Assembly (NCBI GenBank): GCA_020466095.1
Contig: CM035807.1
Coordinates: 37,012,114-37,076,113, forward strand
Length of the DNA stretch: 64,000 nucleotides
Origin: Chlorops oryzae
Lineage: Eukaryota; Arthropoda; Insecta; Diptera; Chloropidae
Direction of reading: 5' to 3'
Shown: positions 10,673-24,400 of the stretch, piece after piece
Layout: each line of letters opens with the position of its first letter
Numbering within the stretch: the first letter of the stretch is position 1
Notes under the pieces: model-generated
What the model saw: only the letters and a program-made list of their open reading frames with translations
Database searches by the model: none
What the model was told of the DNA's origin: nothing
Position numbers and translations under genes: made by a program

Positions 10673-10770
10673 GTTTGGTTTTTTTTATTAAAAAATAAAA
10701 CTTACAAATCTTGGAACATTACTCCGGTGGGCCCCCAGTGAACTGTATATGGGATCAATGCTCATTGAGT

Positions 10771-10990
10771 AAGGAAGGTAGGTTGAAGTGGCTGCCACTT
10801 AGATACCAAGAAGGTTTTCTTGTGTTTGTGTGAGAGTATGTCTTTTTATGTAGTGTGCCCCTAGCATGCGATTTTTGAAAAACCAGTGCTAGGCTTGGAA
10901 CATTACACTCCGTTTCGCCTGTGCCGGGAATCGAACCTCGGACCCTGGGATCAAGATCATAGCACGCATCCCCTACGCTAGCCCAGAGCC
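10771..10990 (-). mobile_element. tRNA-headed SINE, copy 1
   Basis: On the minus strand a tRNA-like head has an A box TAGCGTAGGGG (10980 to 10970) and a perfect B box GGTTCGATTCC (10937 to 10927). A unique body follows, ending in GTGGCAGCCACTTCAACC. The same tail (GGCAGCCAC then AACCTAACC) follows a tRNA-like head at 19582-19778, and occurs alone at 28441-28533. Acceptor arms do not pair. The shared head-body-tail order supports a SINE family. Confidence 0.6.
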
Positions 10991-10999
10991 ACATGGAGT

Positions 11000-13590
11000 A
11001 AGGATTTTTTTTAATATATTTTTTTTTTCTTAGGTAACGCCCGGTGGGCCCTTTGACCCCCAGCCCGCCCCTGCTGGCTAGTCCCGGAATTTTCGAGATC
11101 ACAAAACGAGTAGGATCCCGGGTTTAACAGCCTTAATACATACATATGGGTGCGCGAATATGCATGCGTTCATATTTATATGCATGCAGACATACTTACA
11201 AACGTGCTTTTGTTATAACTATAGTGACACTCATGTAATGAAAATTTTTTACTTTCGGACCATGTGACTTATATAAAAAAAGAATGTGCAGGCGACTCTT
11301 ACCAGAAATGATTTCTGCCAACGTTATGGATAAATTCCGATTCGTTTCCAGCACACACTGCTGCCGAAAACGCCAGCTTTGGTCTGCTACTTGTTCTTCG
11401 ACAATCGAGCACATGAACAAACGTGTGAAGGTTGTAATCGGAAACGTGGTTTTATCTCGTAACAAAGTCAACCTTTTGCAGCTCGTTCGGCTATTTGTCA
11501 CGTTCACGTGCCATATGTGTTTACACATGCGATTGGGAACTTTTTTCCACTGCGTTTCGTTTCGTTTCGTTTCAGTTAGTTTCGTTAATTTTTTCGGCAC
11601 TAACGAAACGAATCGTGTAAACGAAAATCGTTGAAAATAACTTGCCGAATTTCGTTATCGAAACGAGCGCTTTGGATACCTAGGCGCATGAAAACGCCTC
11701 GTAATTACCACTGCTGCAGTGTCATCCCGTCTGTCCTATATTTTCTCATAATTACTCGACAGCATAGGAGGTCCCTTAGCACGCTTTCAAAAACTAGATA
11801 AATGAAGACTGCCTGCAGGAATTCGTGTAAAATTCAAAATGCGGAATTACGTCATTATTCAGTAACAAGAACGTATTGAAGGAATTCAAAGTACTTATAA
11901 TTCCCATTCCATGGCCGAAAATCTGTCTATAGCAAATAAGATGCCAAGGAATTTTTCCCTTAAAAATTATTATTTATTGCAAATTATTTATAAAAATAAA
12001 AATAAAAATGTAGAAAAACAAAATTTTAATTTATAAAAATCATTTTACACGAAGGAATATCAGCCAGATGGCATTATTCGAATCGAAGAGAGTTATTTCA
12101 TTTTATTGAAATTAAAATACAAACTATCAACTGTTATTAAGATTCCATGATTCACAGACATATTCAAAATGGCGTCCTGAAAGGAATGCACGAACAATGA
12201 CGACTATCTTTCTTATCATTGAGCAAAACAAAAAACAAAAAAAAAAAAAAAAAAGACGACTCAAAAGAAAAAAAATCATCAGGCAAACAAAACGTATGTT
12301 AGCTCGAAAATATTTTTACTTATTTGAATTAAGTAATGATTGATGAGAGGACAATAAAATTAAATTGATACTATGGGATAAGTTACTAAGATGTAGGCTT
12401 TGAGAACTTTTTACTAGTTATGATATGTAAAAAAAGGTGTGCATATGTACCATATAAAGCACAATTAATGCACAAAGATTCTTTAACTCGAAATTACCAG
12501 TCAAGTCAACAGCACGAGCAACAGCGTACGGTGAGCGAACTAAGATATGGAAAATATATTTGTAACTGTGTGCACGTATCTCGGCACCATTCACATCGAA
12601 TAAATAATCGACGTAACAAACATATTCGAATATATACGACATCAAAATACGAACATTTTTTTTATGTACAGTGGGCTGATTTGGTTAACAATCGGATTTT
12701 GGTCACGTACCCCATGCACGAGGCTTTCATCGGTTTTTTTTGTTGTTGGTAATTTTGAATAAATTGACTGATAACCAAACAAAAATACTAATTTAATTAA
12801 TTTCCATCATTTGTTTAGCCAAATCTTTTAAGGCTTAGAGGAACTAAATATCTTTCCGGATATTATTTTATTTATTATTTTATTGGTTTGCATCATAAAT
12901 AATTCGTACATGGCAAGCCGAGGGACTCCGATCTATGGACTGAAATTTTTTTTTGTTTTGTGCATGGCATTTTAGTTCAAAATTCTTAATGGTAAAGAGT
13001 TTCCACTCTATCCAGAATATTCTTGGTACATTCTTGGACTTCCAGCCGGAAACTTTGTACATGCTGGATATCGATACCAGATTTTGTTCTGTATAATTTC
13101 TTTAGGATTAGCCGCCGTTCGGCTAAGATTAATGCGCCCGATTCTAAATATTCCCGGGTAATTTTCCTGCAGTTTAGAAAAATCATTTCTCCATTCTAGC
13201 ACACTGGGAAGGGAATATAAAGGGAGCAAGAGCCTAGAGCATTTTCAGGCAAAGGTCATCATTTTCTTTCTTTTATAGACGCTAAGAATCCTTTTGCCGC
13301 CGAGAAAAATTTCTAGGAAAAAAATTCCCGGGGTATATACATTTAAGTAGAATAGGGGTATAAAACAAACAAAACTGTCAGAAGATATCAGACAGAACAT
13401 TCACATACGTACAAAGCTTTTTCTGACCGTTGCTCGAAATTCATTTAAAAAGTAGCTTGTTATTTTGGTACACATTCTCACAATCATATCGCACACGAAT
13501 CACTAAACCGGCACAATTCAAAATTTTTTCAATCAATTTTTCCATGTTCGCCAACAATTTACTGCAGGAAAATGAACACTTGGAAAATTA
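11000..13590. other. Intergenic sequence without supported genes
   Basis: Mostly AT-rich, with an A-run near 12239-12254. One canonical E-box CACGTG lies at 11505-11510, and GTTTC/GAAAC repeats surround 11560-11640. The overlapping 134- and 116-codon frames at 11196-11634 are on opposite strands and resemble no family I know. Confidence 0.4.
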
Positions 13591-13594
13591 ACAT

Positions 13595-14960
13595 TGATAT
13601 TTATCAGGGACCATAACTGTTATAAATTATATTTTAAAAATTACAATTTAAGTATTATTTTAAGAGTTTTATTATTTTAATCAGAAAATAACAATTATTT
13701 TTCGAGTTATATTTTTTACTCAGAAGAAAAAACTTATTTTTAGATTTTTAATTTTTACTCAGTAAATAATATATATTTTCGATACAAGTGTCGAAATGAA
13801 GCTTTTTTTTGCACGAGTGGTAAATGTTGTAAAACGAGGCGCAGCCGAGTTTTACAATACCACGAGTGCGAAAAAAGCTAAGTTTCGACACGAGTGCCGA
13901 ACAATATTTTATGCAATAAGATTTCAAACTAGATTTTAACCTAAATTTAAGAAAGCGTGTTTTTTGTTTGTTTGTTATTGTGAAGAAATTTTTTATTTTG
14001 ATTTGACAGATTCATAATTTGAAATTCTTTATTATACAACTTCGTAGTATGCTCTGCTTATTTTTGCCTTGTATTTTTTGAAATGCGTGCATTTTGAAAT
14101 TTATTATTGCACGCCTTGCCTTGTATTTTTTGAAATGCGTGCGTTTTGAAATTTATTATTGCACGCCTTGAAATTCATTCTTAAAAAACCATGTAGTATG
14201 CCATGCTTTTTGTTTGTATAAACAATTTTTTATACTTTCTCAAAACTAGTGTCATAATATGCTTCATTATGATTTTAAAATCGACATCATAATAGGCCTA
14301 TTATGATGTCGAATTGCATAAAAATTATTTTTCGAATTTTATTTTTTGCTCTGAAGATAAAAATTTATCTTAGATTTTTATTTATTACTCAAAAAATAAA
14401 AATTGGTTTTTGAGTTTTTTTTTTTACTCAGAAAAATACAACTCTTGCATAAGTATATTACCACTTTCTTCAAGATAACGCTTGAAATAGGATAAAGTGA
14501 TGAAGAGTAGGATGATGATGAACACGAGGAAATGAAAAAGGCCAGATGCGAAATCGGCAACCACAATTCAAATCCAAAAAATATTTGCATAATACTTGTG
14601 TTTGCATAATGTTGTGAGTAAAACAAAAAACTTGAAAAATAATTTTTATTTTCTGAGTAAAAAATAAAACTCCAAAAATAATTTTTATCATCCGAGCAAA
14701 AAATAAAACTCTTAAAGCAATTTTTATTTACTGAGTAAAAAATAAAACTCGTAGAATAAGTTTTATCTTCTGAGTAAAAAATAAAACTCGAAAAATAATT
14801 GTTATTTCCTGATCAAAAAATAAAACTTGAGAATTAATTTTTGTTTTTTGATCATAAAATAAAACTCTAAGAATAACACTTAAATACTAATTTTTAAAAT
14901 ATAATTTATTTTATACCGATTTTTAAAATTCAAAATTCAAAAATAATTATTATTTTGGGC
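13595..14960. mobile_element. TIR element with 39-bp subterminal tandem repeats
   Basis: The outer parts are inverted: TTATAAATTATATTTTAAAA at the left and its near-complement near 14890-14920. At the right, six units of about 39 bp, each opening with a [24 protein letters not shown] word, start near 14653, 14692, 14731, 14770, 14809 and 14848. Inverted units lie at 13660-13780 and 14330-14450. A hairpin built on CACGAGTG and GTAAAACGAGGC-type words lies at 13820-13885. Arrays of inward-facing short repeats at both ends recall foldback-type elements. No coding frame. Confidence 0.5.
14066..14169. repeat. 52-bp tandem duplication
   Basis: The sequence from GCCTTGTATTTTTTGAAATG at 14066 recurs at 14118 with one base change (gcgtgcA/Gttttg). 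It lies inside the TIR element 13595-14960. Confidence 0.8.
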
Positions 14961-14989
14961 CCCCGATATTTATTGATTCTGCAGTCAAT

Positions 14990-15600
14990 TAAGAATAATA
15001 TAAATTAAAAAAAAAAAATTGATTTTACAGGTGTCGAGAGTTATAGGCTTTTTGCCCGAGAAATGCAAAACTTTGAGTTGTGCCGATTTAGTTATTAGTG
15101 TGCGATATAAGAACGTACCCATGGTCGTATACAGAACGTCAGTTAGTTATCTTCTAAAAAATGATTTAGGATCTTTTCTTCCATTCGTTGGTAGTTTTCA
15201 AAAACTCTTTTGCGGTGCATATGGAGCAGGCAATATGTCCTACTGTGAAACCACCCATAAAAATTGAAGCCTTGGTTACGCTCCGGTTGTATATATAAAA
15301 TGGTTACTTCTTCTTTTCGAAAAAAAGAGAAACATAAAAAATTTTATAATAAAAGACTCGCACAACAATGCCACGGGAATGACCACTGTGCTATCGGCAT
15401 TACCAGCGACAATCGTCTGGCCGCTCGTGCTAAAGTTTGTGTTAATTTTAGAAATTTCAATTCGAATCATTTCAGTTCAGACTTTGGTGGCGACCGGAAA
15501 GGCCGTTGAATTTACAGCGCAGTACTTTGAGTTTCTTCATTTATTGATGCAAGTAAAATTCCATTGCTAATTGGGAGCCAAATATTCAATACGTTTTCTC
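14990..15600. other. Unassigned stretch sharing a motif with 31560-31680
   Basis: TTTGAGTTGTGCC followed by TTTAGT and a GTGCGATAT block occurs here (about 15071-15110) and at about 31600-31640. This points to a dispersed repeat, but no ends or function could be found. Confidence 0.35.
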
Positions 15601-15621
15601 ATCATTTTAAGCCCAATGCAA

Positions 15622-16537
15622 AACGTGATTTTTATTAAAATTATCAAAGGGAACACATAAAATTCTTCAATTGCGGAGGCAAACGTCACATCTGAAAAAG
15701 CGATTATGAATAATTTCGAGAAAAACGTGAGCAAGTGTGAAACGAGATTCTGACAAAAGAAAAATAAAAAATAAAAAATAAAAAACGAAAAGAAAAAGCA
15801 AGAAAAGATTCAAAAGGAAAAACTAAAAACAGACCTCGAAACAATAACGCTGCGTGTGAATACGAAAAATCACGTTTTTATTTCGGTGTCGTCGCTTTAT
15901 TTCTTCTTTACTTTGGCTTTATATACAAACGTATATATAAATATCTATATTTTTGTTACTTTGTGAGAGCTAATTCAAGGTTTTCATTCGACGAAAACGC
16001 ACAAAAAACGGAAAAAATTACTTCGGGCGGTGTCAGTCTTGCTGTTATACAAAATATAAAAAAAAAAAAAAAATAAAAAATAAAAAAATAAACGCAATCG
16101 GATGGAAAATTCCAAGTGTTTTTTGAAAAATTTAAAGTGTAGGAGCAAATAAAGTGAAATTTATGTGAGAAAATCAGATGTTTAATAATATACATACACA
16201 TTCGCCAAGTGAGCAGACACAAATGCAGTTTCAATAAAAAAAAAAAAATTAAAAAAAAAAAACTTATACATAATAATAAAATCACTTAAACTAAATATTC
16301 AGTTCAATCACGTTATATCAAGTATAAAAAAGAGCAGAATCAGTGAACAATATATTTATATAAATAGATATGTATATGCATTGTATGTGAATGTTTGTAT
16401 TCTCCTCCTGTAATTCAATAAGAGGTCGGAAGAAGAGGTCCAACTCATTTTGTATGCTAACGGATATCTCAGTTTGAATATGTTATGTGTCATCAATTTG
16501 AATTATTGAAAGAAGTTGCTTGGGCCTGCAGCACGTT
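15622..16537. promoter_or_regulatory. cwo: Cluster of AACGTG (E'-box) sites upstream of cwo
   Basis: AACGTG or its complement CACGTT occurs at 15622-15627, 15724-15729, 15871-15876, 16309-16314 and 16532-16537, within 1.3 kb upstream of the cwo start codon. AACGTG is a known non-canonical partner site of CLK/CYC and of CWO, which bind E-boxes at clock genes including cwo. The sites are seen; function is inferred. Five in under 1 kb is more than expected for AT-rich sequence, though some may be chance. Confidence 0.45.
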
Positions 16538-16915
16538 CGATCACTTTTGGATATTTTGCTTCAACAAAAGCGCCTTTTACGCGAAAAAGTTATAGAAAAT
16601 TCGAATATCTTTAAGATTGTTTTTGGTGCTTTACAAAACCGAATTTGTGATAGAACGAAAAGCGACAATTTCAGCGAATCCTAAGTTATACATACATACA
16701 TACAAATATACGGATTCATAATCTTATCTCCCGCCGAGCTTTGTAAAGCGAATATTGTCAAGTGAAAAAGCCGACAACCTGTTTGCAGTTGCTTTCGCGC
16801 TCTCTCGCTCTAGCTCCAGCTCTCGCTTGAGGTATTCTCGAGAAAAACGAACGCCACCATTCCACCACAATTGCCTAAGCCGTTGCCACTCAGCAACATA
16901 CTGAAATACAACATC

Positions 16916-16974
16916 ATGGAGCCGTATTGGAGCGAAGCAAACGGACATGCTCCACATTCGGTCAAGTTTGAGAG
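16916..16974 (+). CDS. cwo: cwo coding exon 1 (N-terminus)
   Basis: It encodes 19 residues plus two bases (AG), starting [12 protein letters not shown] and ending KFE, followed by the donor GTGAGT at 16975. The next exon supplies C to complete Ser. The match to the known CWO N-terminus, the good donor and the phase fit are the grounds for accepting such a short exon. The 5' UTR lies directly upstream; its start is not defined. Confidence 0.9.
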
Positions 16975-18339
16975 GTGAGTAAACGCATTGTATGCTTCAG
17001 AAGAAGAGCGAACGGCGGCATTTATGAGTGAACTGAGCTCCCTCTCTCTCTCTCGCTTTGCGTGCTATATATACATATTTATGAAATTTTGAATTTAAAA
17101 TTTAGTGTAAATGCATTGTCAGATTGAAAAAAGAGGAAATCCCGAAACAATTTCAAACAAAAATTTCTTCTTTAGTTTTTAAATCCTCGTAAGCCATAAT
17201 CAATAGAAATGAAGCCTGTCTCAGGGCGAAAAAAGCTCTCGAATTTCTTCTTTTCTTTGGCAGTCCAATCGAAGCATTTAACATTTAACTCTGTCGGGAC
17301 AATTTTTCCGATTTTCCAAATGTCTGAGCTACCCACAAATCGCATTTCAAAGGGAGGAATAAAAAAGAAAAAAAATTTTTGTGGGTAATTCTCGAAGCAA
17401 ATACAACTCAAGAATGAAAGGCAAAGGTAGTTGTTGCATGTCAACGGCTGGAGCTTTTTGTATACATAACGGCCATGCCTAAAAATAGAAACGAATAGTT
17501 GCTTCAAAAACTGGTTTTATTTCTCAATTACAAATCTAAGATATAAAAAAAAAAAATACTTACAATTTATCTTAACCTAATATTATCGCTCTCGGAGATG
17601 TGATAAATCGGTGTGGTTCACCGATTTACACACATGCCCAATAATTATGGGTTTTTTCACTCTATTCACGTTTGCAGTTTTTTGGATTTTGGGTTCATGA
17701 CTGTTTGCGGCCACTTGGGCTAACTTTTTATTCCAAGTGGGCGTAGTCCGCCGCATATGGTGGGTGTCAGGTTTTGATCTTATCGCCTTGATATCAGGAA
17801 AGAATTTGTATCAGCGTTTATTAGATTAATATTCGACGTATGTAGGTACATTGTGCATTATGGCGGTGCAGATGTTTGACAAAATTGATTTTCAAATCTT
17901 GTGGCATTATTTATGAAATATGATAGAGTCATTTGATATTTGGCCTTACACGGATCAAACAAGAACACTCGCTGGTATTTGCCACTCTCAGTAACGCGAA
18001 ACTTCTTAGCTTCTGTTAAAAGCTATTTTTGACGTTAAGACGCCTCGTTACTGGGGAATAAATCACACGTTCGCTCACGTCTGCTTCAGAACCGTTTCAA
18101 TACAAATACACAAAAAATGTATACCACAACGAACTTGTTTATGTATATATGTATGTGGGTACACGTTTAAGCGAATGTGCTGTGGCCGATTTTATGAGCT
18201 TCACGTGTGTCCTTTAGAAGGTCATTAGCAGCGAAATCAATAGAAAATAAATTTATCAATAATTCATCGAATCTTTTTTAAGTATAAGCTCATTGCTGTC
18301 TTAAATAGTTTGAAGAGAAATGCATCAAGTCCATATTAC

Positions 18340-18381
<42 letters not shown>

Positions 18382-18418
18382 ATAATAATAATAATAATAT
18401 TAAACCTTTTTTTTTTTA

Positions 18419-18455
<37 letters not shown>

Positions 18456-21400
18456 TAATAATAATAATATAATAATAATAAATAATAATAATAATAATAA
18501 AATAATAATAATAATAATAATATAATAATATAATAATATAATAATATAATAATATAATAATATAATAATATAATAATATAATAATATAATAATATAAAAT
18601 AATAATAATAATATAATAATATAATAATATAATAATATAATAATATAATAAATAATAATATAATAATATAATAAATATAATAAAATAATAATATAATAAT
18701 ATAATAATATAATAATATAATAATATAATAATATAATAATATAATAATATAATAATATGATAATATAATAATATAATAATATAATAAATATAATAATATA
18801 ATAATATAATATATAATAATAATATATATATAATATAATAATATAATAATATAATAATATAATAATATAATAATATAATAATATAATAATATAATAATAT
18901 AATAATATAATAAATATAATAAATATTAATAATATAATAATTATAATAATATATAATAATAATAATATAATAATATAATAATATAATAATATAATAATAT
19001 AATAATATAATAATATAATAATATAATAATATAATAATATAATAATATAATAATAATATATAATATAATAATATAATAATATAATAATATAATAATATAA
19101 TAATATAATAATATAATAATATAATATATATAATAATATAATAAAATAATAATACATATAATAATAATAATAATTTAAATAATAATATAATATAATAATT
19201 ATAAATAATAATAATGATAATAATAATATAATGATATAATAATATAATAAAAACAATTTAGAAAATTTGCATCACCGAAAACTTCTTTTGGCGTGTTTCG
19301 GTGCATACTTATAGTTTATAATTATAATGCCGCGTTCAAACTTTTGACGATTTTGTCAAAATGTCTTTTAAACAATTGTCGACAAGTGTACCTAAAGGCA
19401 AAATTTTTTACATCAAAATCATTTTTTCTTTGTTTGTAGTTGATGATGACGATTATTTTGAAAGAGATTTGGACAAAGGTGTAAATACGGCATAAGCCCT
19501 ATAAACATTAGCAATTTGATTATGTTTCCTAATGCACATTAATCAGAAATATTTTTTATTTTACTTTCCTGTGTCAGTAGCTGCGGAGAAGGTTAGGTTA
19601 GGTTAGTGTGGCTGCCACCATTAAGGGTGACACATTTAGACCTGACATGGGCTCGTTGTGATATCATGAATAATGTGAAATCAAAGAAAAATAGAAACAT
19701 CCACGACCTCGGCTGGGAGCTGAATCCAGACCCTTTCGGTTGGTAAGTTGCCATCTCAACCAACTACGGCACAGATTCTATATGATTCAATAGGCTTAAA
19801 ATAAGAAAGGAATTAATTCCTTTACAGCTTGTGCCTGATTGAAGTACCAGCTATCTGAACTATACTATAGGGTAATGTCACATATTGTGGACCCGCTAAG
19901 CAAAAGTTTAAATAAAAATTTGGTGAAGAAGGTTAACCTTGGTTTTTATATACCATTCGTTAGTCGATATTACTATTAAACTTTCCATGGCAGTAGATCT
20001 TTAAAATGTTGTTTATTAAAAACATTTGATTTTGAAAAAAGTGTAGAATTTTTGGAATAAAAAAAATCGAACTTTGAGTGGACTATCAGAGGAAAATTTC
20101 AAAAAAACGGTCGAAAGTTAAAAAAAAACAACATAACTATAAAAGTTTTTGAACTGAGCATCGGATTCAGTGTCATTATCCGAATCACAATGTTGCCATG
20201 TAAAAAAGTCTTTGATACTGATGCACTACTGGACGTCATGCCCAAATGCTATTTAAAAACAAGTAAGGGTGTTATAGTCAGGCGAGCCTGACTATAGAAT
20301 ACCCGACACATACACACATGTTCAAATAATTTTTAATATCAAGAGGTGTTTAAGAACATAAGCGGCCCCATATACCGACTTTTGATAGATTTCTTTATGA
20401 AAACTGCCCTTTGCCACGCCCACTTTTCCATTTTTTGTTGAACTATAATCGGAGGCTTAAATTTACGCTCCAATTTAAAGTTTCATTTAAATATTTCGAA
20501 AAAGTCAGATTTTAAGGCAGTTTTGCGATTTTTGTGACAGACCCTAGTACTGGAGGTACCGTTAAAAATGGACCGATCAACGAAATTTTTTGGAAGGATG
20601 TTTAAGGCTACAAAGGAAGCATAAGTGCCAAATTTCGTTCAAGTCCCATTTGAATTTCGGTTGTACGAGACAATTTTCGAAAACCGCCCTTCTGCCACGC
20701 CCACTTTTTCAATTTTTGGAAATAATACAACTGGCCTTTAAATATGAATAAAATATCAAGTTTTATCAAAATATCTTGAAAAACTTCGATTTTAGAGCAC
20801 TTTTTGTGATTTTCGTAACAGACCCTAGTACTGGAGGTACCCCTAAAAATTATCCGATCGGGTCCATACTCGAACTTGTTCTTATTCATGTGCTTGTGAG
20901 TACGCATATCAAATTTCATCAAGATAGCTCAACTCCTTCGATAAGAAAACTGTATACAATCAGACGGACAGACGGACAGACAGACAGACGGACAGACTGA
21001 CAGACAGACGGACAGACGGACAGACAGACAGACGGACATGGCTAAATCGAATCTCCTGGCGATGCTGATCATTTCTATATATATTTTGTATAGTCTATCT
21101 CAACTGGTTCTGGGTCCCTGCAGGAAATGTCAATAGTGAATCTATACTCTTTCTCTACTGACTGCGTCAACAGTACTACTGACCAGTTAAACCCGTCGCA
21201 ATGCTTTGCGTTATTGACATTTAACATTGAGTTGTCATTGAATGTCAACAGTAGACCGAAAAACTATTGACGAACTATTGACATTGGTACTATTATATAG
21301 ACAAAATGAGTACTCTTTCGCTTTATAAGGAGACACGTTGTTGACATGGTCAATAAAGATGAACTATACCTCTTGACAGTACAGTTTCTGTAATCACACC

Positions 21401-24400
21401 GCCTATAAATACTGTTGACGTTGGAACTAGTTCTCTTGTCTATATTAACGTCAGTATAGACATGGGGCCATGTGGCGACAGGCTTCCTGCAGGGGTGTTA
21501 CAAACAACCACACAAACGCAATATACCCTCCACACAGAGTGTGTCGGGTATAAAAATCTATGTAAAGTTTTCCATTTTAATGGGGATGAGAGCGTGTAAG
21601 AATGGTAAAAAATGTAAAAAAAAAAGTAAAGGTTTTTATGGTCAGGCAAGCTGACAATAGAATACCCGACACAGACATACATCTTCAAATAATTTTTAAT
21701 ATCAGGAGTTGTTTAAGGCCAAAGGGGCCCCATATACCGACTTTTGTTTAATTTCTTTATGAAAACCGCCCTTTTGCCACGCCCACTTTTCAAATTTTTT
21801 GGAATTCTAATCGGTGGCTTAAATATACGCGCAAATTTTAAGTTTCATTGAAATACTTGGAAAAAGTCAGATTTTTGGGCAGTTTTGAAATTTTTGTGAC
21901 AAAAAATTTAATAAAAACAAGTAAGGGTGTTATAGTCAGGCGAGCCTGAAAATAAAATACCCGATACAGACACACATCTTTAAAAAATTTTTGAACCACG
22001 CCCAAAAAACAGGACCACTAAGAAAAAATATTCAAGGGGTTTTTAAGGCCATAAGGGGCCCCATATACCGACTTTTGTTAAATTTCTTTATAAAAACCGC
22101 CCCTTTTCCACGCCCACTTTTCCATTTTTTTTGCAATTCTAATCAGAGGCTTAAATATACGGACAAATGCTATTGCGATTTAATGTGCCATTTTATGCTA
22201 CTTTGCCCCACGAAAAACGTCAGATTATATGTTTTTCATGATCTTTAAAGGACTTCCTTCAAAATAAAACAAAAATCAATCGCGCTCGAGTATTTCGAGT
22301 TGACGTTTTTTTTTTTTTTTTTGGCAACTTTGGTACCTCACCTCTATCCCAATGCCACGCTCTTAATCTGACGCGCTCGAGTTTTTAAGAGGATCGATGT
22401 TTTTTAATAATCTGACGGGCTGCCCTCAACGTACACCCCAATATTGAGCGCTCATATATGGTGGGGCCATATAAGAGGGTACAAGCTTTTTCTAAATAAA
22501 TTTAATAAAATTGAAAAGAAAATACCAATTGACGATGCGATTACAACGAAGTTTTGCACAGGAATTCTACTCAATACAAGTAATTAACGTAATCGTCATT
22601 ATTCTGTCACAAATATAAAGCAACATGGACTAAACATATCTATTTTTTTAAAGAAGTTAGTCATAAATTTTATCCCACGATTACTCAAAAACTAGAGCCA
22701 AACTAAAATAACGATTGATGGGACTAAATTCAGCGCCCTCCACTTATGTTTACCACATTTGTCTCCATGTTGTCGGTAAAAAAAGTACAAAATTCGAGCA
22801 CAGTGTAATTGATAGCACGCGACGTAAAATATACAGTTATTGCATTTAATGTATTTAACGTACAAAAATAACCATCGCATAGATTTATATGTCCACTTAA
22901 CGTATTACATCCAATTGCAAAGTTCTGTCTGGAATCATTTCCAGCTGATTATGTTTCGATCTTTTCGGCTCGATAGTTAGAAATAAGTTCGAATAAGCCC
23001 CGGGATTAGGGATTCCCGAAAATCTCGGGATTAGAAAACGGGATTGGAATCCCTAGTCGCAACATAGCAAACATTTAAGTGTTCCACTCTAAGTCACAGT
23101 CCACTTAAGGAGACGTTACGATTCCCAGCACATTGGGCGTTACACCACATCAACTGAAATAATTTCCGAAGGGGATGTTACTGAACATTTGTTGAGTTTG
23201 TTGTTAAGTGGGGGTACCGGAGTCATTTTCCTTTGCTAGTAATTTCTGGAAAAAACTAGATGCAATTTTATCTTTATCCAGATTATTAAAAATAAACAAG
23301 TAAGGGTGTTATAGTCAGGCGAGCCTGACAATAGAATACCCGACACAGACACACATGTTCAAATAATTTGTAATATCGAGGTGTTTAAGGCCACAAGGGG
23401 CCCCATATACGGACTTTTGATAGATTTCTTTATGAAAAATACCCCTTTGCCACGCCCACTTTTCAAATTTTTTGGAATTCTAATCGGAGGCTTAAATCTA
23501 CGCTCAAATTTTAAGTTTCATTGAAATATTTGGAAAAAGTCCGATTTTGAGGCAGTTTTGAGATTTTTGTGACAGACCCTAGTACTGGAGGTACCCCTAA
23601 AAATGGTCCGATCGGGTCCATTCTCGAACTTGTTCTTACTCATGTCCCCGTGAGCACGCATACCAAAGTTTGTCGAGATAGCTCAACTCCTTCGATAAGA
23701 AAACTGTATACAAACAGACGGACAGACAGACGGACAGACAGACGGACAGACAGACGGACAGACAGACGGACAGACAGACGGACATGGCTAAATCGAATCT
23801 CCTGGTGACGCTGATCATTTCTATATATATTTTGTATAGTATATAGAGACTGGTTCTGGGTGTTACCCACAACCAAACAAACGCAATATACCCTCGATAC
23901 AGAGTGTGTCGGGTATAATGAATACCCATGGGGAAAAATCATTAAATTCGGGCGCCATTGAAGTATGAAACTTACTTCGATCATCCTTTTTCATTGATGG
24001 TATGTTCACTCTCGCGAGCCACTTCTGCAAGGCCCGCTCTGCATTGATTGATCAATTTTGAGCTACAATTTTTGTTTACTGCACCTAAATCGTCATCGTT
24101 ATTAGGTGTTTTTGTCTTATTATCTTATCAGTTCTCTATCTTTTATGGTACAATAACTTAGAAGTCACACAGACGATAGCTTTTTGATAAGGAAAGGAAA
24201 CAAACACAAACACCTCTCGCCTACCCATAAATGATAAATCTTTGAGCAAAGTCGATCGATTATCTCACTTATGAAAAGACTTGTTTAAGCGACGAAATTC
24301 AGAGAATACGTTTATTTAGCTAAAAAGTTTGTATTAAAAAAAAAAACACTACTTGATGCTATTCATACGATGTTAAAATTTTCAAAGATTGTGATACGAC

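Noticed and set aside
11196..11634. Overlapping 134- and 116-codon frames on opposite strands
   Set aside because: No family resemblance, and both arise in a GTTTC/GAAAC-rich stretch.
18339..19256. 305-codon minus-strand open frame rich in Ile, Leu and Tyr
   Set aside because: It is a direct product of the AAT/AATATAAT array and has no protein-like composition.
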